Assembly: GCF_022376445.1 (NCBI RefSeq)
Contig: NW_025954967.1
Location: 372,001 to 436,000, forward strand
DNA length: 64,000 bases
Direction of reading: 5' to 3'
Source: Fomitopsis serialis
Taxonomy: Eukaryota > Basidiomycota > Agaricomycetes > Polyporales > Fomitopsidaceae
Shown here: piece by piece, positions 46,635 to 57,784 of the stretch
Layout: the number at the start of each line of letters is the position of its first letter
Numbering within the stretch: position 1 is the stretch's first letter
Notes under the pieces: model-generated
Database searches by the model: none
What the model was told of the DNA's origin: nothing
Seen by the model: the letters and a program-made list of their open reading frames with translations, nothing else
Made by a program: the position numbers and the translations under genes

Positions 46635-46950
46635 ATGCTCGATGAGCTGGCAGGTGCGTGGTCCGTGTTTCCTTTGGATGACAGCAAGCCCGCTGGCAAC
46701 ACGTCGAACTTGGAAGACTCGCTGTTGGATCTGTTCAAAGAAGACGCTCGCTCGGACTGCACAGGACTTACCAAGATCTCAGGATCTGCCAACTCTATGC
46801 CATCCCTCCAGACTGTATCCGATTCAACCAATACTGCCTCGACGTCAGAGAAGGACACAGATGATGCCCCTGCTCCTGAACCTGTGCCCGTCGCGGCTTG
46901 ACTGAATGCCGTCACAGCATGGTTGGACAATGTATCGGTGACAGCAGATG

Positions 46951-47457
46951 TGTTAGGGCTCGTGGGCTCGGAACCCTAGATTCAGGGGCCGGGCTGCCTC
47001 GTGAACCTAATGGTTGGTGGTCGCGACACGACCAGTGGGAAATGGGGATCTTGAGGTCGTGAGCAGGGCGAGGAGTGCCTGCTATAGTCGTTAGCAGGGC
47101 GACGAGCCGAGCTATGAGGGAGCGCAGAGAGGTCCTCGGTTGCCAGCGACAAGCTGGGCCGAGAGGGGAGTCCTAGACCAGCTATTGGGCCAGGTCGAGG
47201 GGGAGTCCTGAGCGAAGGCGACGAGCCTAAGCCGAGGGGAGTTCCTAGGCGGGGCGACGAGCCTAGCCGAGGACAAGCGAACTAACTCGGACGGCGCGAA
47301 GAGTTCGCACTCGGACAAGGTGGTAGTTCAGGTAGAAGAGTAGATTACTTCCCAAAATGGATGTCAGGTGGCTAGGTACATTGAGATAAGATGAGATGTA
47401 CACTATCAGTTCATAATCTAATCTAATGGACAGATAATGGGTTATCTATCCGTAACA
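46951..47457 (+). repeat. Solo LTR inserted in Copia gag-pol
   Basis: 507 bp beginning TGTTAGGGCTCG and ending ATCCGTAACA (TGTTA/TAACA termini). Flanked by AGATG on the left and GGATG on the right, a 5-bp duplication with one mismatch. It has no coding and carries repeated GGCGACGAGCCTA/GGGGAGT-type words in the middle. It does not match the Copia 3' LTR, so it comes from another family. Confidence 0.75.
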
Positions 47458-48403
47458 GGATGAGCCCGATGTTATGACATTGGGGATGTGGCATCGAGCC
47501 GTCAATGAGGAATTAGCTGCAATGCAGGAAAGGGACCAGGTTGACGAACCTGGCATGTATGATACATCTGCACCTGCTACTGCCGCTGCTGTTGCCACAG
47601 CCCAATCAACTCCTGTTGATGTCTACAACTCTGGTGCGACACATCACATGTCCCCGTATCGCGATAACTTTGCCACCTTCATTGACATGCCGCCTAAGTC
47701 GCTGAAAGCCGCCAACCAGCAGCCTTTCCAGGCCATGGGAATGGGGGAGATGATTGTATCAGTACTGATTGGGTCAGCCCCTGCCTCACAGATCCATTTG
47801 ACGAAGGTGCTGTACACACCTTCATTGGGTTTCACACTCATCTCGATTGGCCAAATTGACAATGCTGGGTTCACGTTGACATTCACGGGTGGCAAGCTCA
47901 CGATCGCCAACAAGGACGGGAAGGTCATCAGAACTGTTCCCAAGTCCGAGGGCCTGTACCTTGTGTCACACAATCACATGGATGGATCAGCCAACACCGC
48001 TACACGAGTCGAGAAGCTTACCGTTATGGAGCTTCACCGCCACCTTGGGCATATCGCGCTACGGGCTATACGCAAGCTCGTCTCTGGCAGATGTATTACC
48101 GGTATTGTGCTGGTGCCGTCTGACGAGCCCGAGGCATGTGATGTCTGTATCCATGCCAAATCGATGCGGAAACCTGCTCTGGAGGTGCACCAGGGGGAGC
48201 GTGCTGACGAGATAGGCGAGGAGATCCATTCGGACCTCTGGGGTGCTGCACACATCATTACGATGGGTGGACAGAAATACTACATCAGTTTCACCGACGA
48301 TAAGACCCGGTTCTCTGCAATTTACCTGTTGCGACTGAAGAGCGAAACCTTCGAAGTGTTCAAGGCTTTCGAGGCATGGCTCGAGAACCACCACGGCAAG
48401 CGC

Positions 48404-50080
48404 TGACGCGACCGAAAAGAACACAAAAGCCACACAAAAACCCAACCGGGAGGTCGAGCAGTGGTATGCGAGGCCTCTGTGTCTATGAGATGTACGGGGG
48501 ACTGTACAGTGGTCTAGGTAAGAAGGAGGAGGACGGACAAGACTCCGAACAACGTGGGAGAGCTTCGAAGATGTCGAAGACTGTTCAAAGAAGAGGGCTA
48601 AGCCTCGAAGGTAGGAGGGAAGCTTTCAACAGACATGTCGAACGAACGGTGACAAGGAAGGCGAGCGACGGCAGGAGGAGAAGGGTAGAGCCTCTCGGGG
48701 CAACTACGAGCTGGCGAACGTACTGGCGAACTGACTGACTGACTGACTGGTTTTGAACGTACTGGCTGACTGGCGAACTTGCTGACTTTCGAACGTACTG
48801 ACTGGCTGACGAACCTCGCCGGCGCGAGGTGAGATTGAGAGGGTAAGGGGGTCTCTGAGATTCGAAGGGAACAAGTCCCAGAGTATATACAGGAAAATAC
48901 GGTCCGAAGACCAAGAGAGCCAAGAGAAATACAAGAAATGATGAATGAAAGTGATAAGGAAAGCAGCCAATCGGAGAATGTCACAACGCTCGACCCGGAC
49001 CTACTAACACATGAGAGAATCCAACTCGGCCTTCCGCAGGTTCCGCATAACGGGCGACCGTCCCCGAACGGCGAAGGTCATAACCGGAGCTGGTGACAGT
49101 CCTCGAAGATATGAGACAGCTGCAGGAGTTCGCCTGACTTACACGAACATGCCGCACCTCGACCCAACTTCCGAAGTGTATGCTGCCCGGTACTATCGCC
49201 TCCTTGAGGTCCTCAAGACCGAGGGACTTGTCGAGCCGCGATACGATGCCAACAGTCCCGGAGAGTGGCTGGCTTGGGCCCACGGAGTCCGTTGGATGAT
49301 CGTACGTGCCTCCGAACTTTGACTGTCCTTCGAACCATCGAACCGACCTTCGAACAGCGATTCTTGTTCGAGTCCCGCAGCCAGGCCATCATGCTGGCGA
49401 ACGATACACTTCCTGCTCCTAGGTCGTTCCCCGAGATTGACAAGTTGATGCGTTACCTCGACGAGGTCTTCCACCGCGACGGCATTCAGGGAGATATCCT
49501 AGGTTCGCCCTACCCTACGATCGCCTGGTCGGAGACCTTGGTGCTGCTCGAACAAGTCAACCAGGCCGAGCGTCGTCCTCTCGCGAACCCGCAGTATCAG
49601 CGCGAGACGTTGATCCTGTCCGACTTCTGCCAGCTGCCCGACAACCTCGAGTCCATGGGTCGAGCGATTCACAACATCGCAGTCGACCAGCGCCGCACAC
49701 ACGGCACCCTCGTCGGGTTGCTCGAAAGCCTGCTCGAGCGCGTCAACACTGACCATGGCTCCGACACCGGTCCGTCTGTTCGTAGGGGTAGGGGTGGTGG
49801 TCACGGGTGTGGTGGTCGAGGACATAGATACGAGAGTTGCCGGGGTCGTCACTAGCTAGGTTGATGTAGCCATGTACTTGCTCCGGAGTCCTACCAATGT
49901 AGCGACACTTCTAAACCACTTGCCTCTGTCACTAAGGGTTCGGAACATTGACGCTTGAGCTTCGAACATCGGGCGGTTCCCTCGAACGGACGGACAGTGC
50001 GTCAACCGTTCTGACTTAGTGTACCGTCGTATCGACCGTAAATGGTGTTTTTGGTGGGTAGGTGAGCTAAGGGCTCATCA
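48404..50080 (+). mobile_element. Unknown 1,677-bp insert with TG...CA ends inside the Copia integrase
   Basis: Starts TGACGCGACCG and ends GGGCTCATCA, flanked by GCGC (48400-48403 and 50081-50084). Without it the integrase frame is continuous between HHGKR and IKYLN. It contains a two-exon gene but no RT, integrase or transposase. Rich in TTCGAAC and GAACGTACTGGC words at 48700-48800. I see no long terminal repeat pair, so the class is undecided: a gag-only retroelement derivative or a DNA element. Confidence 0.65.
49011..49855 (+). CDS. Two-exon gene of the unknown insert, RG-rich tail
   Basis: Exon 1 49011-49301 and exon 2 49358-49855, with a 56-bp intron (GTACGT...CAG) in phase 0, give 262 codons. 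The middle is helical in character: SEVYAARYYRLLEVLKTEG, SFPEIDKLMRYLDEVF, AWSETLVLLEQVNQA, NLESMGRAIHNIAV and GTLVGLLESLLERV. The C-terminus is a Gly/Arg tail (RRGRGGGHGCGGRGHRYESC) like RNA-binding RGG tails. A helical body with a basic Gly-rich tail recalls a capsid-nucleocapsid (gag) protein, but I see no zinc knuckle and no recognised domain. A shorter start at MPHLDPTSEV (49150) is possible. Confidence 0.55.
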
Positions 50081-52521
50081 GCGCATCAAGTACTTGAACA
50101 CTGATTGTGGTGGTGAGTACCTCAGTGACGAGTTCAAGGCTCACCTGCAAGCTCGCGGCATCGAGGCGAAGCTCTCCGTGCATGACACGCATGAGGAAGC
50201 TGGTGTCGCCGAGCACCTGAACTGTACGTTGATGGAGAAGACACGCGCCTTGCTCCTTCAGTCCGGGCTGCCGAAATCTCTGTGGGGTGAGGCAGTGCTG
50301 CATGCGACATGGTTGAAGAACCGTACCTCGACAAAGGCGCTCAATGGAATAACTCCTTTCGAGGCTGTGTCCGGGCGCGCCCCTGGACTTGCTGGTCTGC
50401 CGATATGGGGTACCAAGGTCTGGGTCCATGACACGTTGACCGGGAAGATCGGTGTGCGAGCGAAGGAAGCTCGCTGGGTTGGTTTCGACGCGCAAAGCAA
50501 AGGCCATTGCGTGTATTGGCCGGCGGCAACAGGGGTGACCGTCGAGCACAACATCCGTTTCAGTGCGGACGAGCCAACCATTGTCTACGAAGACGATGGA
50601 GTCGAGCTTGAGGGGGAGGGAGTGTTGGGCAATGACAAGCCCGAGTCCACCGCTGACAACTCTGAACCTGAACCCGAGAGCGAGGACGTACCTGACGAGC
50701 CCTCTACCCCACCTCGCTCACCGAAGCCTCTCATGCCACCACCAACACCATGCCCAGTGCGTTTCCGCAAGCCGACACAGAAGGTCAGTGACATGCTCGC
50801 TGGTAGAAGTGCTGACAAACACTTACCACGAGGGGTACCTGTCCCAACGGAGGATGCTCCAAAGGATGACAAGGGTGCCGGTGCCAACCTTGTTGAAGAG
50901 ATCTCGGGTGTCACAATGGCTGCACACATAGCGGATGCGGAAGGCTTGGATCTGCGCTCGATCCAGGAGGCGCAGCGTCGCCCTGAGTGGCCACGTTGGC
51001 AGGAGGTGATTCTTGAGGAGGTATGCGTGCTTGAGGCCCATGGTACGTGGTGCCTTGAACAGCCACCGCCTGGTGTGAACATCATCAGCTGTCGATGGGT
51101 GTTCCACGCTAAGAAGGATGTGTCTGGGAACATTTACCGTTATTGTGCTTGTCTCGTCGCACGAGGATTCTCACAGGTGCCAGGTGTCAATTTCTTTGAC
51201 ACTTATGCCCCTGTTGCGAAGATGGCATCAATTCAAACCCTCCTCACATTTGCTGCACGTCACAATTTTGAGGTACACCAGGTGGATGTGAAGAGCGCCT
51301 ACCTGCATGGAGACTTCGAAAAGAATGAAGTTATCTACATGTCCCTGCCACCAGGTGTGGAGCTCACCAAGGAAAAGGGCCTCGTACTCTGTCTCCTACG
51401 TCCGCTGTATGGTCTCCGACAGAGCGTGCGTCACTGGCATAAGAAGCTGCTCCGCACGCTGCAGAGCTGCCTCCGCATGTTGCAGTGCGATGTTGACCAG
51501 GCCATTTTCTTTCGTGTTGAGAAGGATTCCTTGATCGCGATGGGTGTGCACATCGATGATTTGACAATCATGACGTCTGGGGATCCTCTCATGGCCGAGG
51601 TGAAGGCGAGCCTGCACAAGGACTTCCAGATCTCTGGCGAAGGGCCCATCCATTGGATCCTCAGGTTTGCCATCGAGCGCGACCGCGAGGCACGCACACT
51701 GTCGTTGTCCCAGGTCTTGTACATCGAGTTGATTATACAACAATTCAACCTAGAGGACACGAAGCCTGTGACAACGCCAATGGAGCCGGCAGCTCACCTG
51801 TCAGCCATGCAATCACCGCAGACAACCGCCGAAGCAGCAGAGATGCATGACGTACCCTACCGCGAGGCCGTTGGCTCATTGATGTACGCGTCTCTGGGAA
51901 CATGCCCCGACATCACGTATGCTGTCTCTGTCCTCTCTCGTTTCTCAGAGAACCCTGGCCGTGCGCACTGGGAGGCTGTCAAATGTGTCTTCAGGTACCT
52001 TGCTGGAACAAAGAACTTGAAGCTCACCTACGGCGTGGTGCAGTTTGATCTGGTTGGTTACTCCGATGCGGATGGCTCAATGCATGAAGACTGCAAAGCG
52101 ATCTCTGGCTACACATTTCTCATCGATGGAGGAGCTGTCTCTTGGGCGTCGAAGTGTCAAGAGATCATCTCGTTGTCTACGATGGAATCTGAGTACGTCG
52201 CTGTCATTCACGTGTCGAAGGAAGCACTCTGGCTTCGTTCACTCATTGGCCAAGTGTTTGCACCGTTCACGGAGCCTATCCCTCTCAATTCCGACAACCA
52301 ATCCGCCATCTCGCTCACACAAGATCATCAGTACCATGCACGCACCATGCACATCAACATTCACTTTCACTTTATTTGCTGGGTCGTGCAAGACAAGAAG
52401 ATTAAACTCATCTATTGCCCTACCGAAGATATGGTCACCGACGTGCTCACGAAAGTGCTCTACAGCCCAAGGGTCAAGCACTTCGCGAATGCGCTCGGAC
52501 TCTTGCACGATTGAGGGGGAG

Positions 52522-52947
52522 TGTTGGAGCAGTGCAATCTGTGCACCATCCGGCCCCGGCTATGTTACGATACCCATATGTCTTTCTTATCACTCTCACC
52601 ACGCTGTATTGCGTGATGCGCCGTCTCGCTCGTTATCCCACCATACTCGCCGTCTGTACCCGTTCATTCATTACCATTTACGGTACACTCACGCTCTCCT
52701 TCCTAGCTTTGTTGCTCTCTCTCTTATACCCGTGACTCTCGCCCAGTCACCCTCAGTCTTGCTCTTTTGCTCGAGCGTGTACTGAGGGTGAGTTCGTGTC
52801 CAGTATGTCTGTCGCATACCGTAGCTTACCCTGACTTCCGTAGCCGTCGTCTTGTGCTTGTTAGGTATGCGAATATATCAGTCTTGCTCTTTTGCTCGAG
52901 CGTGTACTGAGGCTGTCGTCTTGTGCTTGTTAGCCCAACGACTGCAC
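52522..52947 (+). repeat. Probable Copia 3' LTR, with internal shuffled repeats
   Basis: Begins TGTTGGAGCAGTGC straight after the purine tract 52513-52520; the end is tentative (ACTGCA). A 33-bp unit beginning AGTCTTGCTCTTTTGCTCGA occurs at 52755-52787 and 52880-52912, and GTCGTCTTGTGCTTGTTAG at 52846-52864 and 52915-52933. No 5' copy is in the window to fix its length. Confidence 0.55.
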
Positions 52948-53279
52948 GCTCTCGCTGCCCCGCTGTTGCTTTAAAGTGGGCTGGCAAGTGGGCAGGGCTG
53001 GTGGGCGACAACCGGGCAGGTCACAGGTGAGTGGGTGTGCGAGTGGGCGGGTGAGCAGGCGGGTGCCATGAACGGTCATCATGGGCGGCCAGCTCAAGCT
53101 CGTCAGACTTGTCGACAACATGATGGACGGCTTCTCGGAGGCTACGATGCTGAGCACATTTTCGTCGATATCTTCCCTGTCTGTCAGTCCCTCCCACTCC
53201 CTCCGTGATTGTCCCTGTACCGATCATGACCCCGAAGTGTGCTACGTGCCCACCATCACGCCATCACACCCTCTATGCC
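52948..53279. other. Short GC-rich spacer
   Basis: GTGGGCGGGTGAGCAGGCGGG-like words resemble the stretch at 17.4 kb. No gene is supported. Confidence 0.3.
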
Positions 53280-53718
53280 CTCTACGCCTTGCGGATGCAC
53301 CAAATGCATGCTGAGCACGAACCTCACACACAAGACGACCCCACTATGATGCGGGGTCATCTATTCACATTGTACCGCCTTCCCCACCACCGCATCTCCC
53401 TTCCCGTTTACCACCACCCTCCAGCTGCCCGTCCCACGTGTCGCACGCATGATCGCATCGAACGTGTGCCGTGGTCTTAGCACAAATGACAGGCAACCCC
53501 GCAGAAGAACGGGGCTGTCTGTCTGTTTGCCCCCGCCTTCCCAACCCGCCCCCACCGTCCCAGCATCTCTCGGATGTGTGCAATGTGTGCCGAGGACATA
53601 TAGTGAATGCCAGGTGTCCCGGCGTGACAGCGGGACATCCGGTCACAAACTTGGGCCCTCCCCGCCACATCGCCGCCTTATCGCCATGCCTCAGCAGAGC
53701 CTAATGAGTGGGAAATCA
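53280..53718. repeat. Degenerate tandem repeats, left of the giant hairpin
   Basis: Monomers of roughly 110-130 bp share GCGGGGTCATCTATTC, CATCTCTCGGATG, TGCAATGTGTGCCGAG and CTTGGGCCCTCC words. The same words in the same order recur at 57330-57640 on the far side of the hairpin. Confidence 0.6.
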
Positions 53719-56700
53719 CGTTTCGAACGGTCCACCCGGAGTGCATTTGGCCCGTTTCGAACGGTGGACCCGGGCTCGGCCGGAGCACTCCGGGTCTACC
53801 GTTTGGAGCGGCCGCCGCCAGCAATGAACCGGCCGGAGGAAGGGTGGTGGTTTGGAATGGTCCGGCCGGAGTGTTGGGTAACGTTCCGGCCGGAGCTCTG
53901 GTGAACGTACCGGCCGGAGGCCTCGAGAAATATGGGTTTCCTACGGTCCGGCCAGACTGTTATCCAACGTTCCGGCCGGACCCCTGGTCAACGGTCCGGC
54001 CGGAGGTCTCGAAAAATTTACGTTTCCTACGGTCCGGCCGGACATATACCCAATGTTCCGGCCAGACCTTTGATCAGTGTCCCGGCCTGAGGCCTCAAAA
54101 ATTTGGGCTCTCAACGGTCCGGCCGGAGCACTCAGCAATGATTCAGCCTGGCCAGGGGTTGGTTTCGGACGTCTGGCCGGCCCCCAGGTGAAACGGTCCG
54201 GCCGGGCAAAATCCCAACTTCCAATGTGAACAGGCCGGCCGGAAGCCTTGCAAAATCTGGGCTGTAAATGGTCTGGCCGGGCTAGTTTCTAACCATCCAG
54301 CCAGACCCCAGATGAACCGACCGGCCAGGCTTCTCCCAGCCAGACCCCTAATACACTAGTAATATAACAACAAGAATTGTTAGTTGTAACAACCAAGCTC
54401 AATATTTAACCACCAAGCCCAGAGATGAGCCACCAAGCTTGGTATCAAACCACCGAGCTCAATAGTGAGCCACTGAGCACAGTATTGAACCACCGAGGTT
54501 AAACAGCTAGGCTCGGTGGCCGAGAAAAATTGGCCGGGCTCGGCGCCGAGGATAAATGGCCGAGGCTCGGGCCGAGGTTTTGAGCGCCGAGCTCGGTGAA
54601 AACCGCCGAGGTCAGTATCAAAGCATTGAGCTCAGTGTTAAGGGGCCCAGTTAAAGGGCCGAGCTGAGTGTTCAATGACCGAGTTTGTTGTTGAAGCACT
54701 GAGCTCGGAAATGGCCGAGGTTAAACCACCGAGCTCGGTGAAAAACGGCCGGGCTGTCAGATTGCCATATAAGGAAATTTGGTATCATCTGGTAGCCCTT
54801 CATTCACAGAGTACAGTATATGTTCCCTAGTGTACAGAGATGCCTAGTTAGGTCAGAGAATACAAAATAAAAAATGCTCACAGGCTTCTCTGAGAACGTA
54901 CTATTCAACTCCTGAGGCCAGTTTTCTTTTCCCACAATGTTTGACTATCTAGAATGTGCTATTTCAATGCACAGCCTACATCCCCAACAGGAAGAGTCTT
55001 ATTCTTTGAAGCTGAATGCAGGACAGGAGATAAGGGGTATACATGTTGGATAATGATGTTCACTCCCTGCAGCCAATATTCTTTCCAAATAGTGTTTGAC
55101 TATCTAGAATGATTCATTTCCTCACAATGAGTGAGTCCTCCAAAGGAATAGTCTTATTCACACAAGCTGAATGCAGTACAGAGTTAAGGGAATCTGGTCT
55201 CATATGAGTATCACTCAATTTGAACAATGCTGATCATCACTTCTGTATCCATGCATGATATAGCTGAAGAGTTTATACATTGGACAGATGTGTGGCATTT
55301 TGCTCTGGCTGGCCTAGGACAGTGCACCGGCCGCCGGACCGTTTGCTACGAGCAATGGCCGGCCGGACCATTGGCAATGAGCATTGTCCGGCCGGACCAT
55401 TACCAATGGAGAGATGTTTCTGTGGCCAGTGCGCATGGGTGCACATCACAGTTTGATACAGACAATCATTCGAAGCAGGCCCCATCATGACACAATAATG
55501 CATGTTCCCCTTAGCTCCATGCTCAGTTCAGCTAGGAAGAATAAGACTATTCCTCTTGAGGACTTTGCTGTTCATGTTGGATTAAGCCATTCTAGTTTGT
55601 CAAACATTGTGGGCAAAGCATATTGGCTTTACAAAGTAAACATAGTTCACATGTATCCCACTCCACCCTTGACACCTTAACTCTGTACATTCAGCTTGTG
55701 TGAATAAGACTGTTCCTTTGGAGCACTTACTCCATGTGAGTAAATGAACCACTCTAGATGGTGAAACCCTATTTGGAAAGAATATTGGCTGCAGGAACCA
55801 ACATTCAAGTCAGACATGCATATCCCATACCTATATGCCCCTTATCTCTTGTCCTGCATTCAGCTTCAAAGAATAAGACTCTTCCTGTTGGGGATGTAGG
55901 CTGTGCATTGAAATAGCACATTCTAGATAGTCAAACATTGTGGGAAAAGAAAACTGGCCTCAGGAGTTGAATAGTACGTTCTCAGAGAAGCCTGTGAGCA
56001 TTTTTTATTTTGTATTCTCTGACCTAACTAGGCATCTCTGTACACTAGGGAACATATACTGTACTCTGTGAATGAAGGGCTACCAGATGATACCAAATTT
56101 CCTTATATGGCAATCTGACGGCCCGGCCGTTTTTCACCGAGCTCGGTGGTTTAACCTCGGCCATTTCCGAGCTCAGTGCTTCAACAACAAACTCGGTCAT
56201 TGAACACTCAGCTCGGCCCTTTAACTGGGCCCCTTAACACTGAGCTCAATGCTTTGATACTGACCTCGGCGGTTTTCACCGAGCTCGGCGCTCAAAACCT
56301 CGGCCCGAGCCTCGGCCATTTATCCTCGGCGCCGAGCCCGGCCAATTTTTCTCGGCCACCGAGCCTAGCTGTTTAACCTCGGTGGTTCAATACTGTGCTC
56401 AGTGGCTCACTACTGAGCTCGGTGGTTTGATACCGAGCTTGGTGGCTCATCTCTGGGCTCGGTGGTTCAACTCTGAGCTCAGTGGGTGGTTAAATATTGA
56501 GCTTGGTTGATACAACCTTGGTCATTTTCCAGCTGAGCTTGGGGGTTAACAATTCTTGTTGTTATATCACCGGCAGATCAATTCTGAGGGGTCTGGCTGG
56601 TTTTGGAGAAGCCCGGCCGGTCTGTTCATCTGGGGTCCGGCTGGCTGGATGATTACAAACTAGCCCGGCCGGATTGTTTACAGCCCAGATTCCGCAAGGC

Positions 56701-57309
56701 TTCCAGCCGGATGTTTGGAAGGTGGAATTTTGCCCGGCCGGACTGTTTCATCTGGGGTCTGGCCGGAAGGTTAGAAACCAACCCCCGGTCCCGGCCGGAA
56801 CATTGAGAATCCAAATCTTTGGAGGCCTCCAGCCGGATCATTGCTGAGTGCGCCGGCCGGACCATTGCTGAGTGCTCCGGCCAGACCATTGCTGAGTGCT
56901 CCGGCTGGACCGTTGAGAGCCCAAATTTTCGAGGCCTCCGGCTGGGACACTGATCAAAGGTCCGGCCGAAACGTTGGGTATGTGTCCAGCCGGACCGTAG
57001 GAAGCCTAAATCTTTTGAGGCCTCTGGCCGGACCGTTGACCAGAGCTCCGGCCGGGACGTTGGATAACAGTCCGGCCGGACCGTAGGAAACCCATATTTC
57101 TCAAGGCCTCCGGCCGGTACGTTCACCAGAGCTCCGGCCGGAACGTTACCCAACACTCCGGCCGGACCATTCCAAACCACCACCCTCCCTCCGGCCGGTT
57201 CGTTGCTGGCGGCGGCCGCTCCAAACGGTAGACCCGGAGTGCTCCGGCCGAGCCCGGGTACACCGTTAGAAACGGGCCAAATGCACTCCGGGTGGACCGT
57301 TCGAAACGG
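53719..57309. repeat. Giant inverted repeat (foldback), about 1.5-kb arms
   Basis: Left arm 53719 to about 55200 and right arm about 55670 to 57309 are complementary over most of their length, with a loop of about 460 bp. The outer ends read CGTTTCGAACGGTCCACCCGG on the two strands. A 201-bp segment (54499-54699 against 56176-56376) is identical in both arms. The outer halves consist of TCCGGCCGGA-type units about 25-40 bp apart, the middle of CCGAGCTCGGTGG-type units, and the inner part of unique-looking AT-richer sequence. There is no transposase. It could be a foldback DNA transposon or an inverted duplication. Confidence 0.85.
55384..55680 (+). other. Loop of the hairpin with a weak open frame
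   Basis: The loop carries a 98-codon open frame ending KNKTIPLEDFAVHVGLSHSS..., helix-turn-helix-like in rhythm. The same block occurs three times in tandem in divergent form at about 55540, 55705 and 55868 (spacing about 165 bp), so it is probably repeat sequence rather than a gene. Confidence 0.3.
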
Positions 57310-57329
57310 TCAAGTTCCACTCAGTAATG

Positions 57330-57780
57330 TGCTCAGCACTCCTACCTCACCCTCCCCTGCGCTCCACAGCTCTCGGACGTGCCAAACGCATGCCAAACAC
57401 GCAGCACGTACCCATGACGACCCTGCTCTTCTGCAGGGTCATCTATTCGTGTGCTGCCGCCTTCCCAGTCCTCCCCCGCCATCCTACCATCTCTCAGATG
57501 CGTGCGATGCGTGCCGAGAATCAACCGTGCATGTCAAGCAACCCTGCACAACAACGGGTCATCTGGTCGCAAGCTTGGGCCCTCCACGCCACACCACAGC
57601 CTTCTCGCCCTGCCACAGCCCTCCTATGTTGCTGCGCCATCCTCTACCATATGGCTGGCAAACATGTGGACGACTCACGAGCAACTTGAAGCAGATGGCG
57701 GGAAAGCGGGCGGCGAGCGAGCGGGTGAGTGAGTGGACAAGCACGTCTGACGATTGGAAGGTGGGCATGAAACAATGATG
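57330..57780. repeat. Degenerate tandem repeats, right of the giant hairpin
   Basis: Continues the repeat field of 53280-53718 in the same orientation: GCAGGGTCATCTATTCG, CATCTCTCAGATGCGTGC, CTTGGGCCCTCC. No gene is supported. Confidence 0.6.
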
Positions 57781-57784
57781 GGTG

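Larger units (their letters stand above)
46635..52514 (+). pseudogene. Copia gag-pol polyprotein
   Basis: Segment 46635-46950 is the gag C-terminal part (MLDELAGAWSVF..., TAWLDNVSVTAD), with TGA at 46899-46901. After the solo LTR the frame resumes: protease (VYNSGATHHMSPY, where the catalytic Asp codon is AAC at 47627-47629), the GAG-pre-integrase block (LHRHLGHIALRAI, CDVCIHAK), and integrase with Asp in HSDLWG. After the second insert come Asp in LNTDCGGEYL and Glu in AGVAEHLN. Then the Copia RT (WVFHAKKD, ARGFSQVPGVNFFDTYAPV, the VHIDDL active box) and RNase H (GYSDADGSM, SLSTMESEYVA) lead to the stop at 52514. Order protease, integrase, RT, RNase H is diagnostic for Copia. RT and integrase motifs are intact; the protease should be inactive. 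Confidence 0.88.
46635..52950 (+). mobile_element. Ty1/Copia element, 5' truncated, hit by two insertions
   Basis: A single gag-pol frame followed by a purine tract (GAGGGGGA) and a probable 3' LTR. It is interrupted by a solo LTR (46951-47457) and an unknown 1,677-bp insert (48404-50080). Both interruptions, removed with one copy of their duplications, leave the frame in register. The 5' LTR and most of gag are missing. Confidence 0.85.

Noticed and set aside
46601..46930. Minus-strand 109-codon ORF as a separate gene
   Set aside because: The plus-strand frame over the same bases continues in register into Copia pol and explains the region better.
54499..56376. Identical 66-codon frames in opposite arms as duplicated genes
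   Set aside because: They reflect identical inverted DNA made of GAGCTCGG units. No start context or domain.
53844..57183. Paired proteins encoded in both hairpin arms (VPAGALVNVPAGG-type)
   Set aside because: They are translations of the CCGGCCGGA arrays; open frames follow from the repeat unit, not from selection.
53719..57309. CRISPR-like array because of short regular palindromic repeats
   Set aside because: Units are degenerate, spacing irregular, spacers themselves repeated, and the setting is eukaryotic.
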